Shown: positions 1 to 4,220 of the stretch, one piece after another
How positions within the stretch are numbered: position 1 is the stretch's first letter
Layout: each line of letters opens with the position of its first letter
From: Campylobacterales bacterium
GTDB taxonomy: Bacteria; Campylobacterota; Campylobacteria; Campylobacterales; JAADDG01
Direction of reading: 5' to 3'
DNA length: 6,620 nucleotides
NCBI GenBank assembly: GCA_027009865.1
Contig: JALVCR010000305.1
Location: 1 to 6,620, forward strand
Made by a program: the position numbers and the translations under genes
Notes under the pieces: generated by a model
The model's input: the letters and a program-made list of their open reading frames with translations, nothing else
The model's database searches: none
Told to the model about the DNA's origin: nothing

Positions 1-584
1 TTTACAAACTCTTCTATATTTTCCAAAAGTTTTTTGCTATCAAAGCTAACTTTACCAACTCCCGCATGGATATTACCCTTTTTATCGACTCTAAAGTTAA
101 CCTGTCCGGTTTTAGCATTTTTTACAGCTTTTGCCACATCCATTGTAACTGTTCCGGTTTTTGGATTTGGCATTAAACCTTTAGGTCCTAAAATTCTACC
201 GACTTTACCTATCATACCCATCATATCGGGAGTGGCTATCAAAATATCAAAATCGATTTTTCCGTTTTGAATATCGCTTATTAAATCCTCAGCTCCTACG
301 ATATCGGCTCCAGCCTCTTTTGCCTCATCGGCTTTCGCTCCCTTTGCCGCTACGGCTACTCTAACCTTCTTTCCGGTTCCGTTTGGAAGAACAACCGATC
401 CTCTAACCATCTGATCAGCATGTCTTGGATCTACGTTTAACTGCATAGCTATCTCAACAGTCTCGTCAAATTTTGCAGATTTTAGATCCTTTACTTTTTC
501 TACCGCCTCTTCTAAAGAGTATATTTTATCTTTCTCTATTTTTTTTAGTAATTCTTGATATCTTTTAGAATGTTTTTTTGCCAT
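1..584 (-). CDS. rplA: 50S ribosomal protein L1, C-terminus cut by window edge
   Basis: L1 forms the mobile L1 stalk of the 50S subunit, near the E site, and in many bacteria represses translation of its own operon. The visible part is 194 codons from ATG (MAKKHSKRYQELLKKI...) and includes the family signatures VRGSVVLPNGTGKKVRVAV, ILGPKGLMPNPKTGTV and the late GNIHAGVGKVSF. The family is normally about 230 residues, so roughly 35-40 C-terminal residues lie outside the window. The start is supported by a GGAG-type ribosome-binding site just upstream. It is the last gene visible in the leftward secE-nusG-rplK-rplA run. rplJ, rplL and rpoB would be expected next by common bacterial order, but they are not seen here. 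Confidence 0.97.
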   Translation of the reverse strand, partial: MAKKHSKRYQELLKKIEKDKIYSLEEAVEKVKDLKSAKFDETVEIAMQLNVDPRHADQMVRGSVVLPNGTGKKVRVAVAAKGAKADEAKEAGADIVGAEDLISDIQNGKIDFDILIATPDMMGMIGKVGRILGPKGLMPNPKTGTVTMDVAKAVKNAKTGQVNFRVDKKGNIHAGVGKVSFDSKKLLENIEEFV

Positions 585-605
585 TTATAACTCCGCTTTT
601 TTATT

Positions 606-633
606 TGCTTCCACTTTAACCCGTGGTCGGGCA
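606..633 (-). promoter_or_regulatory. Candidate L1-binding hairpin in the rplK-rplA gap
   Basis: The 62-nt gap between rplK and rplA contains, on the minus strand, UGC-CCGA-CCAC, a loop GGGUUAAA, then GUGG-AA-GCA. This gives a 4-bp helix (CCAC/GUGG) and a 3-bp helix (UGC/GCA) separated by an asymmetric internal loop. Two short GC-rich helices around an asymmetric loop is the general form of L1 sites in 23S rRNA and L1 operon leaders; the strand order here would be permuted relative to rRNA. A CCCG/CGGG hairpin inside the same bases is a competing fold. The pairing is seen; the L1-binding role is inferred. Confidence 0.35.
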
Positions 634-646
634 TAAAAATAAAAAA

Positions 647-1072
647 TTAAAGCTCGACCTCTACGCCCATGCTTCTTGCGCTTCCGGCGATAATTTTAGC
701 GGCCTGCTCTTTATCTTTGGTATTTAAATCCGCCAACTTCTTCTCAACTATATCCATAAGCTGCTCTTTTGTAAGCTTGCCTACTTTATCTTTTAAAGGA
801 TTGGAAGATCCTTTTTGAATTCCTAAAGCCTTTTTAATAAGATCTGAAGCCGGCGGCTGCTTGGTAACAAACGTAAAGCTTCTGTCCGCATAAACCGTAA
901 TTACAACCGGAATATTAAATCCCATCATATCTTTGGTTTTTTCGTTAAAAGCTTTACAAAACTCCATAATATTTACACCCTTTTGTCCTAAAGCGGGACC
1001 TACGGGAGGAGCCGGATTGGCTTTTCCGGCGGGAATTTGCAATTTAATTTCGCCAATTACTTTCTTTGCCAT
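647..1072 (-). CDS. rplK: 50S ribosomal protein L11
   Basis: L11 binds the GTPase-associated region of 23S rRNA and helps the ribosome respond to elongation factors and to uncharged tRNA (RelA activation). The protein is 141 residues, the standard family length. The N-terminal domain shows the proline-rich linker segment LQIPAGKANPAPPVGPALGQ followed by KGVNIMEFCKAFNEKT. The C-terminal rRNA-binding domain ends IIAGSARSMGVEVEL. The ATG start has a purine-rich site (AGGAAAGGA) directly upstream. It lies 20 nt after nusG and 62 nt before rplA in the same direction, so co-transcription is very likely. Confidence 0.99.
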   Translation of the reverse strand: MAKKVIGEIKLQIPAGKANPAPPVGPALGQKGVNIMEFCKAFNEKTKDMMGFNIPVVITVYADRSFTFVTKQPPASDLIKKALGIQKGSSNPLKDKVGKLTKEQLMDIVEKKLADLNTKDKEQAAKIIAGSARSMGVEVEL

Positions 1073-1092
1073 ATTAGTCCTTTCCTAACAAA

Positions 1093-1623
1093 TTAAACGA
1101 TTTTTTCTACTTGCGTATAAGGAATCTCCACTGGAGTGCTTCTTCCAAAAATGGAGACATTTAACTTAAGCATTCCATGCTCCATATCATACTCTTCCAC
1201 AACCCCGGTGAAATTTGCAAAAGGTCCTTCGGTTATTCTTACGCTTTCACCCTCTTCAAAATAGATTTTGGGTTTTGGAGAGCCTTTCTTTTGAGCCTTT
1301 TCCAAAATAAGCTTTACGTCTTTCTCACTAAGGGGCGTTGGCTTTTTGCTCTCCCCGATAAATCTTCCAACTTTTGGAAGAGATTGGATTTTATGCCAAA
1401 GATTGGTATCTAAATCTATATTGGCAAAAACATATCCGGGATAAAGGCTTCTTTCGGTTATTTTCTTCTTTTTATCTTTTATTTCTATAACATCTTCCGT
1501 AGGAACGACAACCTCTTTTAGCCTCTCTTCTATTCCCAAATCTTTTACAAGATTTTGGATGGCTCTTTTTACGGAAAGTTCACTACCGGCATATGTTTGA
1601 ATAGCATACCATTTATGCGCCAT
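1093..1623 (-). CDS. nusG: Transcription termination/antitermination factor NusG
   Basis: NusG binds RNA polymerase across the DNA cleft and couples it to the leading ribosome or to Rho. The 176-residue protein has the usual two-domain form. The NGN domain covers roughly residues 1-115 (MAHKWYAIQTYAGSE..., then SLYPGYVFANIDL and VGRFIGESKKPTPLS). A KOW domain covers about 122-176 (FEEGESVRITEGPFANFTGVV... to TPVEIPYTQVEKIV). The ATG start is preceded by AGGAAA on the minus strand. It sits 18 nt after secE, the near-universal bacterial secE-nusG pairing, and just before rplK. Confidence 0.98.
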   Translation of the reverse strand: MAHKWYAIQTYAGSELSVKRAIQNLVKDLGIEERLKEVVVPTEDVIEIKDKKKKITERSLYPGYVFANIDLDTNLWHKIQSLPKVGRFIGESKKPTPLSEKDVKLILEKAQKKGSPKPKIYFEEGESVRITEGPFANFTGVVEEYDMEHGMLKLNVSIFGRSTPVEIPYTQVEKIV

Positions 1624-1641
1624 TAAATTTTCCTAAAATTT

Positions 1642-1821
1642 TTATAAAATTGATTTGAGTGAAAAAGACATAATAAGATCTATCAACGCCAAAAATAAAG
1701 AAACTATAGTAACTACTACAAATACCGCAATAAAGGCGTTTTTGACCTGCTCTTTCGTGGGAAAAATAACTTTTGCTAATTCTATTTTGGATGCTCTTAT
1801 ATAATTTATAAGTTTTTCCAT
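1642..1821 (-). CDS. secE: Preprotein translocase subunit SecE
   Basis: This 59-residue protein begins MEKLINYIRASKIELAKVIF and ends SFSLKSIL. SecE clamps the two halves of SecY in the inner membrane. It has the short single-span form typical of most bacteria: an amphipathic N-terminal helix, the conserved FPTKEQV turn (residues 20-26, matching the WPTRKE region elsewhere), then one membrane segment at about residues 28-50 (AFIAVFVVVTIVSLFLALIDLI). Phe replaces the Trp more often found before Pro-Thr. The ATG start has AAGG nine bases upstream. It lies between tRNA-Trp and nusG, the usual place for secE in this operon. Confidence 0.95.
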   Translation of the reverse strand: MEKLINYIRASKIELAKVIFPTKEQVKNAFIAVFVVVTIVSLFLALIDLIMSFSLKSIL

Positions 1822-1841
1822 CTTATCTAACCTTAATTTTA

Positions 1842-1917
1842 TGGCAGGGTAGGAGGGACTCGAACCCCCAACCTACGGTTTTGGAGACCGTTGCTCTACC
1901 ATTGGAGCTACTACCCT
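1842..1917 (-). tRNA. tRNA-Trp (anticodon CCA)
   Basis: This is a 76-nt cloverleaf on the minus strand: acceptor AGGGUAG pairing with CUACCCU, a G discriminator and an encoded CCA end. The anticodon loop reads CUCCAAA with anticodon CCA, and the T arm contains GGUUCGAGUCC. It lies between rpmG and secE, a common position for the single tRNA-Trp gene in many bacteria, and is probably cut out of the operon transcript. Confidence 0.97.
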
Positions 1918-1922
1918 ATATT

Positions 1923-1946
1923 TTCGAAGTTCCAAGGAACTTCGAA
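1923..1946 (-). repeat. Perfect hairpin between rpmG and tRNA-Trp
   Basis: TTCGAAGTTCC at 1923-1933 and GGAACTTCGAA at 1936-1946 are perfect inverse complements. As minus-strand RNA they give a 10-bp stem (UUCGAAGUUC/GAACUUCGAA) closed by a CUUG tetraloop. The stem begins on the base after the rpmG stop codon and ends 5 nt before the tRNA-Trp 5' end. No U-tract follows, so it looks less like an intrinsic terminator than a processing or mRNA 3'-end stabilising structure. That role is inferred. Confidence 0.7.
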
Positions 1947-2099
1947 TTAGATTTTTGTCTCTTTATGGAGAGTATGTTTTTTCTCTCTTTTGCAATATTT
2001 TCTAATCTCAAACTTTTCTGTATGAGTCTTTTTATTTTTAGTTGTTGTATAGTTTATATCGCCGCACTCTGTGCACTTTAGACCTATTTTATCTCTCAT
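1947..2099 (-). CDS. rpmG: 50S ribosomal protein L33
   Basis: This 50-residue gene encodes MRDKIGLKCTECGDINYTTT... ending HTLHKETKI. L33 is a small 50S protein near the E site. The signatures are KCTECGDINY (Cys9 and Cys12) and KKHTLHKE. Of the second cysteine pair in the zinc-binding form, only Cys36 (KYCKRE) remains, so this is an incomplete or zinc-free ribbon. The start is supported by AAGG eight bases upstream. That site lies inside one of two alternative hairpins in the tuf-rpmG gap, so translation may be structure-controlled. Confidence 0.95.
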   Translation of the reverse strand: MRDKIGLKCTECGDINYTTTKNKKTHTEKFEIRKYCKREKKHTLHKETKI

Positions 2100-2107
2100 T
2101 TTATTAT

Positions 2108-2144
2108 CCTTGTATAATTACACAAGGGATAGACCCTTGCGTAA
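2108..2144 (-). promoter_or_regulatory. Alternative hairpins between tuf and rpmG; one hides the rpmG RBS
   Basis: On the minus strand, three segments follow the tuf stop: A = TTACGCAAGGG (2144-2134), B = CCCTTGTGTAA (2128-2118) and C = TTATACAAGG (2117-2108). A and B pair over 11 bp with one G-U and loop UCUAU. B and C are nearly self-complementary over 10 bp (2108-2127), also with one wobble. The two folds share B and exclude each other. C ends in the AAGG that serves as the rpmG ribosome-binding site. No strong U-tract follows A:B. The complementarity is read directly; regulation is inferred. Confidence 0.6.
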
Positions 2145-2145
2145 A

Positions 2146-3345
2146 TTATTTTATAATCTTAGTTACAACTCCGGCGCCAACCGTTCTACCACCCTCTCTG
2201 ATAGCAAATCTTGTTCCCTCTTCAAGAGCGATAGGAGCGATTAGAGATACCTTTATTTTTACGTTATCTCCAGGCATTACCATCTCTGTTCCCTCAGGAA
2301 GAGTGATAGAACCTGTAACGTCTGTTGTTCTTACGTAAAATTGAGGTCTATAGTTGTTAAAGAAAGGAGTATGTCTTCCACCCTCTTCTTTAGTTAAAAC
2401 GTAAACCTCAGCCTCAAAATCTGTATGAGGAGTAATTGAGCCAGGTTTACAAAGAACCATACCTCTTTCAACTTCGTCTTTTTTAGTTCCTCTAAGCAAA
2501 ACACCAACGTTATCTCCGGCCTCACCTTGATCCATCTCTTTTCTAAACATCTCTACGCCGGTTACTGTAGTTTTTTGAGTAGGTTTGATACCAACTATTT
2601 CAACTTCATCACCAACTTTTACAACGCCTCTCTCTATTCTTCCGGTAACAACTGTTCCTCTTCCGGAAATTGAGAAAACGTCCTCTATTGGCATCAAGAA
2701 ATCTTTATCTGTATCTCTCTCTGGAGTTGGGATATACTCATCAACCGCATCCATAAGCTCTAAAATTTTCTCGCTCCAAGGACCAAGCTGACCGCTTTTA
2801 GCCTCTTCCAAAGCTTTAAGAGCAGAACCTGTAATTACAGGAACATCATCTCCAGGGAAGTCATACTCGCTTAGAAGCTCTCTAACTTCCATCTCAACCA
2901 ATTCCAAAAGCTCTTCGTCATCTACCATATCAGCTTTGTTTAGGAAAACAACGATATATGGAACACCAACTTGTCTTGCAAGAAGGATGTGCTCTCTTGT
3001 TTGAGGCATAGGGCCATCAGCTGCGGAAACAACCAAAATAGCTCCGTCCATTTGAGCAGCACCGGTAATCATGTTTTTAACATAGTCGGCGTGTCCGGGG
3101 CAGTCAACGTGAGCATAGTGTCTTTTATCTGTTTCATATTCGATATGAGAAGTAGCGATAGTAATACCTCTCTCTTTCTCCTCCGGAGCGTTATCGATGT
3201 TATCGTAATCTTTAAGCTCGGCAAGACCTTTTTGTGCTAAAACCGCTGAAATAGCAGCTGTTAGAGTTGTTTTACCATGATCAACGTGACCGATGGTTCC
3301 GATGTTAACGTGTGGCTTGGTTCTTTCGAATTTCTCTTTTGCCAT
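2146..3345 (-). CDS. tuf: Translation elongation factor Tu
   Basis: EF-Tu delivers aminoacyl-tRNA to the ribosome as a GTP complex. The protein is 399 residues, normal for the family. GTPase motifs are intact: GHVDHGKT (19-26), RGITI with Thr62 (59-63), DCPGH (81-85), NKAD (136-139) and GSALKAL (G5). Domains 2 and 3 follow, with FSISGRGTVVTGRIERG and the C-terminal FAIREGGRTVGAGVVTKIIK. The ATG start has a strong GGAGGA site (3351-3356). It lies 61 nt after tRNA-Thr(GGU) and is presumably expressed from the strong tRNA promoter upstream, as with tufB in E. coli. No separate tuf promoter is convincing. Confidence 0.99.
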   Translation of the reverse strand: MAKEKFERTKPHVNIGTIGHVDHGKTTLTAAISAVLAQKGLAELKDYDNIDNAPEEKERGITIATSHIEYETDKRHYAHVDCPGHADYVKNMITGAAQMDGAILVVSAADGPMPQTREHILLARQVGVPYIVVFLNKADMVDDEELLELVEMEVRELLSEYDFPGDDVPVITGSALKALEEAKSGQLGPWSEKILELMDAVDEYIPTPERDTDKDFLMPIEDVFSISGRGTVVTGRIERGVVKVGDEVEIVGIKPTQKTTVTGVEMFRKEMDQGEAGDNVGVLLRGTKKDEVERGMVLCKPGSITPHTDFEAEVYVLTKEEGGRHTPFFNNYRPQFYVRTTDVTGSITLPEGTEMVMPGDNVKIKVSLIAPIALEEGTRFAIREGGRTVGAGVVTKIIK

Positions 3346-3381
3346 TTAATTCCTCCAAAAAAATTTAAAAATAACTTCTCT

Positions 3382-3401
3382 AAAGCTTTGGCCAAAACTT
3401 T
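3382..3401 (-). repeat. Short palindromic hairpin between tRNA-Thr and tuf
   Basis: AAAGCTTTGGCCAAAACTTT is almost a perfect palindrome. In minus-strand RNA it forms an 8-bp stem (AAAGUUUU/AAAGCUUU, one G-U) with a GGCC loop, 5 nt after the encoded CCA of tRNA-Thr(GGU). It has no immediate U-tract. It may guide 3' trimming of the tRNA or protect the new 5' end of the tuf message; this is inference. Confidence 0.5.
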
Positions 3402-3406
3402 AATTA

Positions 3407-3481
<75 letters not shown>

Positions 3482-3596
3482 ATACATAGCTCAATGACGG
3501 ATTAGATCGAGTTTAAAAACTGGATTTTTATCAAGGATAGCAGATTGTAACTTTAGAATTTTTACAACAGCTCCCAGTTTTTTTCTCTCACTTAAA
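3482..3596 (-). other. 115-nt tRNA-Gly to tRNA-Thr spacer with nested inverted repeats
   Basis: No coding signal is seen. On the minus strand AAAAACTGG (3582-3574) and CCAGTTTTT (3523-3515) form a 9-bp outer stem. Within it TTGTAA (3567-3562) and TTACAA (3550-3545) form a 6-bp inner stem, extended past a small internal loop by AGC/GCT. The outer stem ends in a run of five U, so partial termination or an RNase cleavage site between the tRNAs and the tuf message is possible. TACAAT within the inner stem is a weak -10 candidate, with no good -35 found. Confidence 0.45.
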
Positions 3597-3673
3597 TGGA
3601 GCGGGAAACGGGACTCGAACCCGCGACCCTCAGCTTGGAAGGCTGATGCTCTAGCCAACTGAGCTATTCCCGC
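3597..3673 (-). tRNA. tRNA-Gly (anticodon UCC)
   Basis: This is a 77-nt cloverleaf on the minus strand: acceptor GCGGGAA pairing with UUCCCGC (the 3' strand reads UUUCCCGC), a U discriminator and encoded CCA. The anticodon stem UCAGC/GCUGA holds the loop CUUCCAA, anticodon UCC. Only one base (3674) separates it from the tRNA-Tyr CCA end, so both must be released from a common precursor. It occupies the glyT position of the E. coli tufB operon. Confidence 0.97.
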
Positions 3674-3674
3674 A

Positions 3675-3760
3675 TGGTGGTGGGAGGAGGATTCGAACCT
3701 CCGAAGGCGAAAGCCAGCAGATTTACAGTCTGCCCTCGTTGACCGCTTGAGTATCCCACC
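3675..3760 (-). tRNA. tRNA-Tyr (anticodon GUA)
   Basis: This is an 86-nt class II tRNA on the minus strand: acceptor GGUGGGA pairing with UCCCACC, an A discriminator and encoded CCA. The anticodon stem GCAGA/UCUGC holds the loop CUGUAAA, anticodon GUA. A long variable arm (UGGCUUUCGCCUUC region) is as expected for bacterial tRNA-Tyr. A 35-nt spacer containing a 5-bp GACTT/AAGTC hairpin (3761-3775) separates it from tRNA-Thr(UGU). Confidence 0.97.
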
Positions 3761-3795
3761 GACTTTATTTAAGTCTGGTCAAACACTGTCTTTTA

Positions 3796-3871
3796 TGGAG
3801 CTGGTGAACGGACTCGAACCGCCGACCGGCTGATTACAAATCAGCTGCTCTACCAACTGAGCTACACCAGC
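3796..3871 (-). tRNA. tRNA-Thr (anticodon UGU)
   Basis: This is a 76-nt cloverleaf on the minus strand: acceptor GCUGGUG pairing with CACCAGC (the 3' strand reads UUCACCAGC), a U discriminator and encoded CCA. The anticodon stem GCUGA/UCAGC holds the loop UUUGUAA, anticodon UGU. It is the first gene of the leftward operon; its 5' end is only about 8 nt from the predicted transcription start. Confidence 0.97.
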
Positions 3872-3885
3872 GTTTGTGAGTCGGA

Positions 3886-3914
3886 ATTATAACTCAAAAA
3901 TTTCTCTCTGTCAA
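3886..3914 (-). promoter_or_regulatory. Consensus sigma70 promoter of the tRNA-tuf operon
   Basis: On the minus strand TTGACA (3914-3909) and TATAAT (3891-3886) are both exact consensus hexamers separated by exactly 17 bp. An A/T-rich stretch with a run of T (about 3925-3945) lies upstream and could act as an UP element. The predicted start is near 3879, leaving a leader of only about 8 nt before tRNA-Thr(UGU). It is the only strong promoter found for the tRNA, tuf and ribosomal-protein run. Confidence 0.92.
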
Positions 3915-3940
3915 GAGTTTGAAGAAAAAAAATGCAATTT

Positions 3941-3950
3941 TGTTATAATG
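3941..3950 (+). promoter_or_regulatory. Candidate extended -10 promoter facing the palindrome and aldolase
   Basis: TGTTATAATG carries TATAAT at 3944-3949 with an upstream TGn extension. No good -35 is present at 16-18 bp, only an A-rich tract, which is common in Campylobacterota promoters. It points rightward, back to back with the tRNA promoter, with a predicted start near 3956. A transcript from it would run through the nested palindrome and then into the aldolase gene. A second weak -10 (TATAAA, 4189-4194) lies close to the gene itself. Confidence 0.5.
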
Positions 3951-3980
3951 GCAGAAAATTTCAATAAAAAACTGGCTTTA

Positions 3981-4183
3981 TGCACTTTTAAGAAAAGTTC
4001 TAAATTTCACTCAAACGAGTTACAATTTTTTGCATTGCAAACGCATAAAAATTTTATTAAAAAGTGCAAACGCTAAAGCGCCCCTTCGGGGTTTGGTGCA
4101 CTTTTTTAGCCTTCGGCTAACATAAAATTTTTATGCTAAAATTGTAAAGTTTTCGTTCAATTTAGAACTTTCCCTTATTTGCA
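3981..4183. repeat. About 200-bp nested palindromic element, unclassified
   Basis: Four perfect inverted repeats are nested in order. They are 3994-4006 with 4159-4171 (13 bp, AAAGTTCTAAATT), 4020-4029 with 4138-4147 (10 bp, TTACAATTTT), 4043-4057 with 4122-4136 (15 bp, GCATAAAAATTTTAT) and 4059-4068 with 4097-4106 (10 bp, AAAAAGTGCA). Side hairpins are TTGCATTGCAA (4030-4040), CCCCTTCGGGG (4081-4091) and TTAGCCTTCGGCTAA (4106-4120). Terminal TGCA boxes at 3981-3984 and 4180-4183 can also pair. TGCAAACGC occurs twice (4036, 4065). No target-site duplication and no protein are apparent. It could be a structured RNA, a leader or a MITE-like repeat; I recognise no known family. Confidence 0.75.
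4059..4107 (+). terminator. Intrinsic terminator-like core of the palindrome
   Basis: AAAAAGTGCA (4059-4068) pairs with TGCACTTTTT (4097-4106) around the GC-rich CCCCTTCGGGG hairpin, and the 3' arm runs into six T (4102-4107). This is terminator form on the plus strand. Because the stem has five A at its other end, it also reads as a terminator on the minus strand. An upstream TGCACTTTT (3981-3989) can pair with the same 5' arm and would dismantle it, as in attenuators. Confidence 0.55.
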
Positions 4184-4220
4184 TTTTCTATAAATGCGTA
4201 ATATCAATGGAGAAAAGAGA

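Noticed and set aside
34..270. Plus-strand open frame opposite rplA
   Set aside because: It is antisense to conserved L1 coding sequence and its composition is the mirror of that gene.
2042..2338. Plus-strand frames opposite rpmG and tuf
   Set aside because: They are antisense to strongly conserved genes, have no ribosome-binding site and no recognisable protein features.
3761..3775. GACTT/AAGTC hairpin as a terminator between tRNA-Thr(UGU) and tRNA-Tyr
   Set aside because: It is only 5 bp and AT-rich with no U-tract, and lies inside a co-transcribed tRNA cluster.
3597..3871. Prophage or integron attachment site at the tRNA cluster
   Set aside because: All tRNAs are intact, no duplicated 3' tRNA end is seen, and no integrase is present.
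3876..4076. 66-codon plus-strand open frame, or its 42-codon internal ATG version at 3948
   Set aside because: It starts at GTG inside the tRNA promoter region, no ribosome-binding site precedes either start, and it runs through the inverted repeats. Lys/Phe/Asn-rich composition is what AT-rich non-coding DNA gives.
3955..4200. 6S RNA, c-di-GMP or other known riboswitch, or retron ncRNA
   Set aside because: The rod-like fold and length loosely suggest 6S RNA, but I recognise no conserved central-bubble, aptamer or msr/msd features, and no reverse transcriptase is nearby. A covariance search would decide.
4194..4220. Upstream in-frame ATG adding nine residues to the aldolase
   Set aside because: No ribosome-binding site precedes 4194 and it lies in a small hairpin (GCATTT/AAATGC, 4181-4197). 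ATG 4221 has GGAG at 8-nt spacing.
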